Part shown: piece by piece, positions 50,542 through 63,100 of the stretch
Position numbering within the stretch: position 1 is the stretch's first letter
Layout: each line of letters opens with the position of its first letter
Assembly: GCA_003260075.1 (NCBI GenBank)
Contig: QLIY01000507.1
Span: 1 to 64,000 of the forward strand
Length of the DNA: 64,000 bases
Direction: 5' to 3'
Origin: Phallusia mammillata
Lineage: Eukaryota; Chordata; Ascidiacea; Phlebobranchia; Ascidiidae
Translations under genes and position numbers: made by a program
The notes under the pieces: generated by a model
Told to the model about the DNA's origin: nothing
Databases searched by the model: none
Seen by the model: the letters and a program-made list of their open reading frames with translations, nothing else

Positions 50542-52050
50542 GCTTTATATGCATTATCGTTGTAGCGTTATTCTGTTGAAATGTCCTTCAGAAAGATGAA
50601 CTTAATGCAATACTTTTTTGGGTTGGTCTTTGTGTTGCGAAAAGCTTGCTTTGTCCAAAATCACTATGTCAAATCAGGTCATTGTTTGTGGTACTTGATG
50701 TTATAGAATCAAATTACGATAATCTTTACATTTTGCCAATACTATCAGCACGTCCAACAGAACTATAAAAACCAGCACGTCCGCAATGCTCATACCAACA
50801 AAAATCCTCTCCCTTTAACAGCGGTTTGTTCGCGCTGTAAATTGGAACCTTTTTTTAAAACAAATTTGTCGTTCAACTGGTGTTATGCAAAACAAAATAC
50901 TAGTTGTTGTTTCAAGAACTTGTATTTGCTGACGTTTCGCCCACCAGAACGGTAGGGCTTCTTTAGAGCAATGAATGAATAATACAATTGGAACCTTGCA
51001 CTTCATCACATCCTGTTATTTGTGCTGCAATGATTGTACACGGTGATGTAATTTTACACCTAATAGAGTAATGTTGTTTTTGACAGTGACAGTCAATGTG
51101 GCTTGCGGTATTGCGGCAATTTGTTGTTGCATTTGTTAAATTTCTACTATTGTTCAGTTGTGGAAACAATGTTTCACCAAACCATGCCTCATATTTTTAA
51201 CTGCAGTGCGCCAAGCCTTCATGTGTTAGCGTCATAAATGAACTTTATTTTAAAGAAAAGTGTTAGCATTGTTCATTTTGGTTTTAACATTTTTGCATAA
51301 GCATGAGAATACGCGCTAAGGTGACCATTTTTACGTTTTGTGTAGTACAAAAGCGTAACGCTTCAAAATACTTTTTTAAACTTCACTACCAGGTGACTAA
51401 AACTTGCAAATATTGTTAATCAAAAATTAAAATACAAAAAGCAAAAATGTTTTAGCACCAAGAAAAACAAAAACGATTTAAACAATTTAAAACATTATGT
51501 GCTGTGTCACAATCAAACGCAAACACGCATTACAAAAAAGTCAATTTGCCCAAATAGGTCCTTACGTATCCAACAAACTGCTGCCATTTTTGTTTATTGG
51601 GTATCAAAAATCCATTGCATTTTGGTGCTTCCATTTTGTCACTGAAAGTGTTCACAAACACAAGGACTCAGCGACAAAATTGCCTTTTACTGGGTGATTT
51701 TCTTACACCGTTGTATGTTGGAATGATTTGCAAAGCTCGTACGCTGGTGGAGAGCAAAGCGGTTCGGTCGTCTGCAAATAAACACAAAAAGGGAATTTCG
51801 TAAATCTACTATTGCAGTTGTTGATAACTATTTCTATGATAACTAGCTGGCAATTGCCAATTTTACTGCAGCAGCTTAGCCTCAGCAACCCCTGGAAAAA
51901 TAGTTCACCAGCAACAATATCGTCACAATTGGCTGTTTTTGAACTAACTTGGTTGGTTTTAAGATTTATGAGCATGCATACAAACCAGGGATATCAATAC
52001 AGTCATAAATAATTCGCAGTCTTGTGGTCGAGCCGTATCAATTTGATTGG

Positions 52051-52056
52051 TTTATT
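52051..52056 (-). terminator. Poly(A) signal of the second PPxY membrane-protein gene
   Basis: AATAAA on the minus strand about 43 bases after the stop codon at 52099. Confidence 0.4.
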
Positions 52057-52098
52057 AAACATTTGCTAAAGCAACAGCCACGTTTACAAACTGCTTTG

Positions 52099-52682
52099 TT
52101 ATTTTAACCAATTACACAAAGGAATAAAAATGACCTCACTGACGCTTTGTGTTGGAGATTGTTTTGGCGAAATTTTTGTCACTGCGTCAGTGTAGTTTGG
52201 TGGCAGGTCATCATAACGTGGTGGTAAACCCGTTGTACCATCTTCGCTGTGATTGTTTGGAAAACCTAAACGTGCTGTACAATGATACCCAACTTAGACA
52301 ACGAAAAAGTGTCAAGAGATCTAACAAAAAAAAACTTTCTACGAAAAACTACAGCAAAATAGCGCAAAAACGTCAGTACATTACAAACTATCATGTGAAA
52401 GAAAGAAAATCTTGACAAAATGTACCAACCGTTAAGCTCTGCTTCCTGCCAAACTAAAAGCCGCATTAACCTCTGAAAGGTTGTGTCCACTCTTAACTCT
52501 TGCCCAGCTCGATTTGTGAAACGAACTCCATTGCGTCTAGCTGTACAGTGGCTTCTACAACATATCTTGTACATAAAACAAAACACCAGTATCACCACAA
52601 CGAGTGATGCCAATGCTATTGGAGCCTCCAAAGGTACGGGGATTTTACCCGGCCTGTCGTTCGGATTAAAAAACTTTGTCAT
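52099..52682 (-). CDS. Small single-pass membrane protein with two PPxY motifs, gene 2
   Basis: Minus-strand exons 52430-52682 and 52099-52241 join in phase to 131 residues. The start is the first Met after an upstream in-frame stop; an extra 5' exon is possible because no signal peptide is seen. Visible: a short N-terminal part, a membrane segment (about 21-38, PIALASLVVVILVFCFMY), a cysteine cluster immediately inside (KICCRSHC) and a C-terminal tail with PPRY (91-94) and PPNY (98-101). Paired PPxY motifs are ligands of WW domains in NEDD4-type ligases, so a trafficking or ubiquitin-adaptor role is plausible but inferred. The acceptor choice (52241) is what opens the PPxY frame; the alternative upstream acceptor gives a frame that stops without the motifs. 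Family not recognised. Confidence 0.6.
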
Positions 52683-53910
52683 CCAAGGGTTCCGATTAGT
52701 ACCCAGAAATATTTATGAATTCCAAACCTGTACATTTACAAAGGTTTACACTGCTTCTTAGGTTATGTATTTCCCGGCGAACAAGCTAATAGCATATTTT
52801 TTATGCAAAACTTTACTTTTAGGCGTTATGTTCTGACTAAAGCTATAATCGACTTGGTCCAAGTTTTCTGTTAACTATAACCACATTACTACTGTTGCCA
52901 TCAGTAAACGCACTGTAGATAATATTGTAGGTAATTACTCTGTCACTTCAACTTCGCAGAACTACAGAAAAGTATTGATAAACCTGAAAACGTGTTCTCG
53001 CAATTTAAGGCATCTGAACGCTTGTTTTTAAGTCAGTAAAGCCATAAGGAATTAAAAAGGAAAAAAATGATTTGATTTACAAAATTGTAACTTAACAAAG
53101 CTGTCTTAGCACTTTTCACATTTTATCGTAGGCTACAGTTACCCCCCCCCCCGCTTGTTTTTAAGTCAGTAAAGCCATAAGGAATTAAAAAGGAAAAAAT
53201 GATTTGATTTACAAAATTGTAACTTAACAAGGCTGTCTTAGCACTTTTCACATTTTATCGTAGGCTACAGTTGATTATCGTTGTAAACTGGTACAAACTA
53301 TATCGCATCGCACTATTTCTGCGAGGAAGTTCGGGTAGCACTAACTTGCTGCTTCCTTTGCTGAAACCGTTGTTTTTGTTTGTGCTACAAACTCAATTGA
53401 GCATTTTGGTGCTTGCTGTGTTGTGTTTTTTGCGCCCACGGTGTAACGTAGGCATGCCTGCTGATGACGAATGAACTGGACGAAAAAAACGTTGTGTCGT
53501 GTAATATCCGCTAGGCTACATTACGTTGTTATACCACATACGTGAGGGTAAAAATAATAATCAATTGTGCAAAAATTTTGCCGGTTCCGATGAAACCTGT
53601 TTACGTCGCAAAGCATGCTGACATGTTGTTTTAAGGACTATTGTACGTTTTGTGCATCGAAGAGTCGCACTTTTTCCCAAACACAACTCTGCTGCAGACA
53701 AACGTCTTGTCACCGAAAAGGGCAATATTTTACAACACTCATGCAATTAGTTGACATGGTTTGGCTTTTGAATTTTTAAATTGGATAAGTTTTACCACTC
53801 AAAATGAACATGTTTGTGTCCTTGTGGATTTTAACCGCTCCTAAATTTGTTATTTTCCAGTGAACTGTGAAAAAAAATCGAAAAAAGGGAACAACTGAGC
53901 ATTTTACAAA
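52683..53910. other. Spacer left of Dicer with a duplication
   Basis: Bases about 53021-53141 recur at 53153-53272 across C11 (53142-53152), with one or two substitutions. No exon recognised. Confidence 0.6.
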
Positions 53911-53945
53911 TCAATTTAACAATATTCGATTTCGTAAATATACCG

Positions 53946-54138
53946 TGCTCACCTTGCTCTCCGTTGTTGGTAGATAGGGAATTTCCCTTCTATCGTCAAA
54001 GCGAATGCATGCATTTCTGGTGAAATGTTGAATTTTAACCATAGATGCTTCTGTGGACTTAAAAAGCGTGTGTTTAAAGTAATGGTTATCTAATTTCAGT
54101 ATTCCAAAACCTACAACGATGGGAACACCTGCACCCAT
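53946..54138 (-). CDS. Candidate divergent small gene overlapping the Dicer start (first exon only)
   Basis: An open frame from an ATG at 54138 runs on the minus strand to a good donor (AAG followed by GTGAGC) near 53946, about 64 codons. The N terminus is hydrophobic ([16 protein letters not shown]), then a charged region. No family was recognised and no downstream exon found. Its ATG overlaps the Dicer ATG on the other strand (54136-54138 versus 54137-54139). It may be a chance ORF in the Dicer promoter. Confidence 0.25.
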
Positions 54139-57100
54139 GATGAAGTTTGTGCGGGGACCCTGGAATACCGGCGTTCACACGAATATTTTTACACCTCGTC
54201 CTTATCAGGTATATGTTTAATTTATCTTGTCAGCTTATTTCGATGACTAAATACTAATTCCAATTTTTTGCCGGTTTAATGTGCCTTTTGGCTAAGACCA
54301 TTTTATTCTCAAGCAGGTGTTCCTTATAAACCCCATCTCCAGAGCCTAACATGTTAGTAAGGCGGCCTTCTGATTAAAAACATTTGATTTTTCCATCCTA
54401 AGTTTTTGTATTTTGCATAATTTTGTTCTTTTAAAAATGCACTGCACAACTTGTCCTTTATTTGTGTGAAATGTTTTGTATAGATTGAGCTGCTGGAATG
54501 TGCTTTAAAGCGAAATACAATTGTCTGCCTTAATACTGAAAGTGGAAAGCGATTTATTTCATCTCTGGTTATTCGTGAAATGATGGTCAATTCTGACCAG
54601 GGTGATTTCAAGACTGATGTCAACTTGGCTGTTCTGCTGCTCAATGAAGGTTGCTATTTACTCAATTAAACTGCTGTGATACTTACATGTTCCAGTCTGC
54701 AGAATGTGGCAGGTGCACACGCGATTTTTTTTAAACAAATTTTTTTGCACGCCAATTTTTTTGGGGTTTGCACGCGGAAATTTTGCACCAAAGGCGTTTA
54801 ATTGGGCTGTGTTGACCTCTGGCAGTTGCTTTGCACCTGCTGAAATTGGTCTTGCACGCGAACTTATGGGTCATGCACGCGGGACATGTAGGTCCTGCAC
54901 GTGCAAGATCTTGTCGGGAACTGCCATGTTCTGCAGACTGGTACATGTTGCTATCACCATTTCTTAAACCCAAATCATTTACATCCACAACATCTTGTAA
55001 TCTTTTGACTTGTGGTATGAGGTACTCTAAAAATTTGTATTCTCTACAAATAAAGTTTTGTTTTATTAGAAACGCTTATTCATGAACAATTTGAATTGCT
55101 ACAAAACCACCTCGACCTGAAAATATGTACTTGCACAAAAAACAAACATCCAACATCTCAGGAAGATTGGCACACATTGTTTCAAAATCATCAGGTTAGT
55201 ATCAAAACAAATTTGTTAATGTTGTTGTTTTGACCTATTTTACAGTGATCATCTGTCTGCTTTTTTGAAAGACTACAAACTTGACATATACTTTTTGTTT
55301 TAGGTTGTACTAATGACGCCAGAAATCCTTGTGGGTGCATTCTTAGTTGATGAATCCCTTGCAGTAATGCTTGATATCTTAATATTTGATGAATGTCATT
55401 TAGTATGCACTGAAACACATTCCTATTGTAAAATTATGAAGGTACAGTTTTAAGTTGTCTTTAGAAGCTTAAATAGTTTGTTTAAGTTTATTTGTGTAGT
55501 GTAAGTTGCAAACAATTTTGCATTTCCATTTGCTTCACAGGTTCTTGATGAAAGTCAGTTGTCGCCGAACATTTTGGGATTGTCTTCATCGATCCTTACA
55601 GATGATATTTCTGCTGAAAAATTAAAAGTCTACATTGACAAAATGGAATCTTTACTTCATTGCACAGTAAATAAAAATGAAATTAATCACATACTGTACA
55701 TCTCTAATTATTTAATACTCAAAAACACATGTTATTGTCTCTTAGTTTTATCAAAAAATGTAATCTAAACCCCCTAAATTCCTTGCTATAAGCATTTATA
55801 AATAAACCCACCAAACTTTTTTGCCCCGTAGGCAATTTTCCGAAGTTTACCCTCAGATATTTTAACAATAAATTTAGGTAATATCATCTTTATTAAACAT
55901 TTCAGAACCCCCCTTTTAGACACTAGATTTTATTTAAGATTGGACACTAACCCATATTAAACGCATTCTTTAGTGTGGTTTAAGAGGACAAGTTAGTGTT
56001 GTTTAACATTGTATATTAACAAGCTATGCAAAGTTAGTATTAATTGTTAAAATGTATGTAATTGGCATTCAGGCTGAAACTGCCACTGACCTTATCGCAT
56101 TGGATCGCTACACTCTGTCACGACCAAAGGAGAACATAATTCTTAGTACAGATCAACACAAGGACCAAGATGGTGATTGTTTGGAACTTAACCAACAACT
56201 TCACCATGTTATTACAAATGCCCTGGATTGGCTGGACTGTTGTCAGGTAAAAAGTATTTATTGCTTTTTTTCGTTTTGTTAAATTAAAAACACATTTAAA
56301 AAAATGGCTGCACCAATTCTGTCCAACCTTCTAAAGGAGAGTTGTATTTTTTTCAATCAAAAACTGCAGCTTTAATTTGGACAAACGAGTTACAGTTGCT
56401 GGGTAATTTTGCAGGTGAAAGCCTCTTCTAAAATGGTCACAACATATTGGCAAATCTCTGACATATTGGATCCAGTGAAGGAAGGAAAATATTTAACAGA
56501 TTCTGAAATATCTGGCAATCCACAAACAACAAAAATTTCTAAGGTGGTCGAAAATGGAACAGACAACTATGATGTGAGCAGACATTTTTTCTAAACTAAA
56601 TACCATAATGATTTTGTTCTAATCATGTACAGCTATAAATTTTGTTGCTAAATATTTTAAATTGTTTGAAGTGACAGTTTAATAATAAACTTTGAAGTAA
56701 ATCTACTAGCAGTGTGCAACAACAATTATTACACTTGTTAAACAAAATTTCCAATTAAGTTCAGACCTTTTTTTTTAATTGAATTTTTCATTAAGGAAAC
56801 TGAAAGTATGGATAATGAATATATCGACCCACTCCAAGCGCCCAAGATGTTGCTAAAAGAAGTTTTACTAGTTTTGGAAGTTCTTGGTCCTTGGTGTAAG
56901 TCCATCATTGTACTGTGTTTTCAAATTATTAATCAAATCAGCAACATAGCAGGACAAAGTTTTTCTAAATAGGGTAAAATTCCCCCCCCCCCTTGGTGTA
57001 AGTCCATCATTGTACTGTGTTTTCAAATTATTAATCAAAGTTGGTTGTGTCAAATTTTTAGCAACATAGCAGGACAAAGTTTTTCTAAATAAGGTAAAAT

Positions 57101-60100
57101 AAACTTTGTCTAATTTGATTCTTAAAAAATGAATAAACATGTTTATTTTGTGCCATGCCAAATTGCGAAACAAATCAAAATTTGAAACAGGTGTTCATCG
57201 CTTGTTGATGATGGTTCTAAAGCAAATCCAGAAAGTCTTGGCTGTTGTTGAGCGACAGATAAAAGCAGCTGGTGCTGATTTGGAAGATGATGAACTGTCA
57301 GGAAGCTTAGTTTGGCAAAGGACAATGTTGCAATACGTTCACACCACACTCAGAATGGCCTATGTAATATGTCACAAAAGATTTGATGGCAAAAAGACAG
57401 TGGACCTACAGGTGAATTGTACCAAAAAGTTATATATTTCATTTGAAACGTTTAAGCAAATTGATAGGTTTGTATTTATTGTGATTGTTTAACCTCTCTC
57501 GATTTAACTGAGTTGTCACCCCAAGTCCTGCTACCCTTTTCCCTGCTTGCTTCTTTTTTTAACATTGTGTCCCACACATATACATAATCTTGCATTGGTG
57601 TATGTAAGCCATTTTATATCCAGTATCAAAATTGATACAATACAAATGGGCAACTTAGCCCCAAATTCTGTGCACAAATAATGTTCATTTTTGCAGTTGG
57701 TTTCACCAAAAGTCCATCGACTCCTACAAGTTCTTAAGGAATACAAACCTGCGTCTGACAACTTAAAACAATCACCAAAATACAATGACCGGTAAAAATG
57801 CTTGTTTATTTATCAATTCAATTGCTAGCACTTAGTAATGTGTCTCTGACAAAAAACTGTTTCACTTGCAGAAGTTTTCAAAAACTCTTGTTCATTTCCC
57901 CCAAAACAAATAAAAAACAAATGTTAGCACGTGTGAAAATAAACCAATAAAATGAAGTATAAAACTGACTAATCATCTTCTGGCAGTTTGTCATGTAGTA
58001 GTGTAGCTGTGTTGTTTAGCAAAGTTTCAAGCCTAAAAATGAACCCTCCAAGTTCGAATGTTCAAAGTTCGAACCGGACTAATGTCAAAAAGCTCACCCC
58101 AAAGCGCCCGAATTTTGTCACTCTTTTGTTTGTAAACCAACTTGACTGTGTTTTTTGCAGGTCTGAAGCAGATTATGTGTCATGGTGGCAAGACTCTGAT
58201 GCAGAGGAAGATGAAGATGTTGCTGATGATGTTGGGAGGGAAAATAAAGTGGAAGAGAGTTATTCATCTCCCTTTAATAACATCTTATGTGGGATTATCT
58301 TTGTTGAAGAAAAGTAAGTTTTAGGTTGTCATGTGGAACATTGGTTAGATACACTAGATGTCTGCTATTTCTAATATATTACATGTTACCTGTTTTTCTC
58401 ATTTGAAAAGGCAATTGTCGGTAATGAAATGCTAGACAGACACTCTGACCATCTGCATTTGCAGCCCTTTTGAATGCATTTTACTAACAGTCTATTCCTA
58501 AGTACTCAGCTCAGCAGGCAATCAATTTGTGTCGCCTAACATATTATTCATCTATTTATATTCCCAATTCCAGTTTGTACCTTATAAACAAACACTGCGT
58601 TACGTTTTCTGAAATTTATATGAATACATTTGACATTACGAAATACACAGGTGCATTGCGATGATGTTACAACGACTTTTGCGGGAGCTTTGCAAAGAAG
58701 ACAAGGATCTAAAACACGTTTGCAGTTCGCACCTTATATACACAGCAGGAGAGGATGGTGGCACTTCAAACCTCGACACGGCTACTATGGATAAAAATAA
58801 ACAGGAAGAGGTAAATGTGATTGCAAAGCGGTTTTCACGCAGCGAACTACTGACATTGTTTGTAATTACTTAAGTAATTTTATTTTAATTTGAAACGTAA
58901 GGACCTAACATTTTTTGTTTTTTTAATGAATGTTTCTTTACCTTTTTGACCTTCTTATAGGCCACCGACGCCTAAATTGTGTTCAAACTTAGTCAAGTCA
59001 TGTCTTGTCGGTGAATGAACTCAAATTCTCACCGTTTAAGCCAAATATATGTCGAAAAGTACGTTACATCACGACTTACGGCCTGGGGAGTTGTCCACAG
59101 TTTTTGATGTTGTTGTTGTTGTTAAAAGACGAAAAATTGTTGGGTCTGGGCAAAACATGTTGATTAGTTGTTTTCAAACTACTGCACTTCTATAATAATC
59201 TGGAAATTTCCACAATCAATGTGTTGTGACGGCTTAATTAGCATTGTTTTGTATCATTTCGGTAACACACTCCAACAGCATTGAAAACATTACTGCCTTA
59301 CACCCTTTGACAATGTATAACATAAATGTTGAAATGAACAGGTGTTACGTAAGTTTCGGAGTCACGAGACGAACTTGCTGATTTGCACAGGAGGATTGGA
59401 AGATTGCGCATTCATCCCCAAATGCAACTTGGTAGTTCGGTTTGATGTGCCAAGATCATACAGGTTGTATCTTATTTGTGAACACGATAACATGCAAAAT
59501 TCCTTTGTATTAAGAAATGGTTATGTGAAAACAAATTTATTATACTGTACATTTCATGAGATTGGAGATACTAGGAGAGGTGATTTAAGTGTTTTTTTGT
59601 CTCTGCTACCTTGACTAAACTACAGACGCAATTATATTTAAGCCTGTATATATGTGCAAAATAATTCAAATGTTTACTTTTTATAGAATTTTGCAGAATT
59701 TTTGAAGCTTTTAAAACTATAATTCAAAACTAACGTTGAAAACATAATGTTTTTTTTACTAGTTTTAGCCTGTATATACTATTTGTGTATCAGTGATATC
59801 TGTCGCATTAAGTGGCCATAAATACGTGGTTTATGTAATATTTTCGTCTTAATCATTTGCAGAGCTTATGCCCAGTCAAAGAGTCGAGCCCGTGCTCACA
59901 CCTCGGCATATATTATGCTCGTTCGCGAAGCTGAGAAAGAAGAGTTTATTGTCAAACTACAAGAGTACAAAAAGATCGAAAGGGTAAGGGTTCGAATCTG
60001 ATCCGAATATGCAGTTAACAATTTAAGTCTATAGCATTGTAAACAAGGTTCACTGTATAGTTATCGTGGTAATTACATCTCATGCATTTAACAGCATTGT

Positions 60101-63100
60101 AATTTAAATGGCAATGTATTCCAACCCTCACTCGCTTGCTACGTTCTTGCCCCCCCCCCTTTTAAAACTATAATTCAAAACTAACGTTGAAAACATAATG
60201 TTTTTTTACTAGTTTTAGCCTGTATATACTATTTGTGTATCATTGATATCTGTTGCATTAAGTGGCCATAAATACGTGGTTTAGGTAATATTTTCGTCTT
60301 AATCATTTGCAGAGCTTATGCTCAGTCAAAGAGTCGAGCTCGTGCTCACACCTCGGCTCCCCCCCCCCACTGTATAGTTATCGTGGTAATTACATCTCAT
60401 GCATTTAACAGCATTGCAATTTAAATGGCAATGTATTCCAACCCTAACTCGCTTTCTACGTTCATTTGCTGTGCAAATACCTGTGATTTCAATGCTGTAC
60501 GATTGTATTACCACAATAAAAACATTACTACCTCAAAAATATTAACCCGATGAAATTCCGTGCGACGAACATACCATATTGATATTACTGCGATAAATTG
60601 TACAAGTATGTGTATCAGAGTGGGATCAGCGACAAGGGCTCTTTTGCACAAGTAAGCTAGCTTAAACGTTTTTGTTTGTGTCAGAGCAGATTTTACAAGG
60701 ACCCGGTTGGATGGATGATGGTGAAGCGACCACAGAAGATGAGGATGAGGCCACAGAAACGGAATATTCTGATTTGCTTCCTCCATACGTTGCTAGTGCC
60801 AATGCTTGCGCCACAATGCGGAATGCCATAAAAATCGTCAACAGGTTAGTTTTACGGCGAGTACTCGATTTGTGAACAGTTTTTGGGAAAGCCCAGTAGA
60901 GTTACGCTGTGTACTCTGTAATTGTGGACCGTTAGGTCTCCTAGGCTTATGAATTTGTGGAATGAAAATTAGTTCGTTTTTCCTCTTTGAAGCCGTTTTT
61001 TGCGCTTGATGCTTTCGCTTTGACTGTATATTACGAGTCATATCCAGTTGGAACAACAGTCTATAATTTTGTGTACAAAATTACATCGTGAAAACACAGA
61101 AAGCCGTAAAAGATTTGAAATTAACAACCTTAATAAAGCGAGAAGTTTCCTTACAGGGGCGGGCTATTCTCATAATTGTTTAAATTTGACCCAGAGGCGC
61201 CAAAAATTATTTTTTTCCTAAAAACAGTTCTATTTGCTTTACCCTGCTTTGTTTTTCAACCTCGTAATTGTCCAGATATTGTTGCCGCTTGCCGAGTGAC
61301 CCCTTCACCCACCTCAGCCCCCGATGTGAAGTGATTGAAGTGAAAGATGTGAATGGGAGTGAAGTTGGGTACAAATGCTCTTTGCAACTTCCAATTAACT
61401 CACATGTCCGAGAAAAAATTCAGGTACACAATTCTATATGTTGGTACCTATTGTTTTTTGTTTGTCAATAAATGGACGGCTTGTGTTGCGCACCAACGTT
61501 CGACCTCATTTGCGTTTTTTACACTTGACTTATGCCAAAAGTTTCCACGTTTGTTGTGGCATGGCCTTGGTAGGACTACACAACGTCAACTTTTAACATT
61601 AAAACACCCATCTCAAACCCGGTTGATGCTTACACACGTGTCCGAAGAGGTGATTACCTTTTGTATGACAATGAAAGTGATTCGGTGCGTTGGGGTTCAT
61701 GTAAGGTGGAAAATAACTTATAATGTTTGGCTGATTGTTTAGGGTGCTGTGATGTCTACAGTACTTCTAGCGCAACGGGCGGTTGCCATGGAGACGTGCA
61801 AACGACTGCACCAGGCTGGAGAACTTGACGATAACTTGATGCCAATCGGTAATGCAGAAAAAATCCCCATGTTACTGCCAAAGCTTAAACAAACTAATAT
61901 TTGACTTCATTCCTCCAATTTGCAGGAAAGGAAACTGTGAAATATGCCGAGGAACTTGATCAACGAGAACCGGAGAAGACGGCGGTAACCGGGAGACCAG
62001 GTTCAACTAAGCGAAGACAAACCTATAACAAAGAGGTTGGTCCTTATACTGGTTACTGATCTTTAAATAACCCAGTTTTACCTAATACTTCTTACCAGAA
62101 CAATCATGTTTGTTAGAGATTTTAACAATGTTCAAATAAAGGTTTGTCCCCCCCCCCAGCTTAAACAAACTAATATTTGACTTCATTCCTCCAATTTGCA
62201 GGAAAAGAAACTGTGAAATATGCGGAGGAACTTGATCAACGGGAACCGGAAAAGACGGCAGTAACCGGAAGACCAGGTTCAACTAAGCGAAGGCAAACCT
62301 ACAACAAAGAGGTTGGTCCTAATACCGGTTACTGATCTTTAAATAACCCAGTTTTACCTAATGAGGTTTATCAGAACAATATTGTTTGTTAGAGATTTTA
62401 ATAATGTTCGAATAAAGGTTTGTCCTTTAGCAAATCAATGTAACGATCGCACTGATCAGTTGCTACAACGAGAAAAAAACATCCGTCACAAAAATTCCTC
62501 CTTGCCAAACAACAAATAAGAAATAAGAAATTTGAAATATTTTATGATTTCAAATTATGTTGCCCCCCCCCCTTTAGCAAATCAATGTAACGATCGCACT
62601 GGTCAGTTGCTACAACGAGAAAAAAACATCCGTCACAAAAATTCCTCCTTTCAAAATAACAACTAAGAAATTTGAAATATTTTATGATTTCAAATTATGT
62701 TCGAGTCAGAGTGTAAATCCAATGCACAGTAAAATATGCACTCACAGCTGAAATGTAAAGTCAAGTTTCGTTCTTTTCTATGTAACTAAAAAATTAAATT
62801 TAATGCGAAATGGCTAGTGTTATTTTAGCTACCTTGTTTTATTACAAAAAATTACCAATCCCAACATTTTGTGTCGATGTTTTGTGATATTTAGACTCCT
62901 CTTACTTTGAGCCATTGCTTGCCGACCAGCGACGACCACATCTTTATCTATGAGGTCGTAATGAGGATCAAGATTCCGCTCTCGGATGATCTCAATGTGC
63001 GAAGGAGGAAACTCTTCTTTCCAGAAGACACGCCGCGCTGTTTTGGGATCCTCACAACTAAACCAATACCTAAGGTTTGACTAAACCAAAAATCCCTGGT

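Larger units (their letters stand above)
48872..52098. other. Region between the two PPxY membrane-protein genes
   Basis: Contains two homopolymer-joined duplications (49876-50196 and 50275-50541) and no recognised exon. ORFs at 49038-49280, 49494-49808 and 51497-51975 have no domain. Confidence 0.5.

Noticed and set aside
54354-54644. 96-codon minus-strand ORF
   Set aside because: It is antisense to Dicer exon 2, whose plus-strand frame matches the helicase family.
62202-62311. Dicer exon 18 copy as an extra coding exon
   Set aside because: Phase forbids splicing both copies in frame, differences are synonymous and a C10 joint precedes it.
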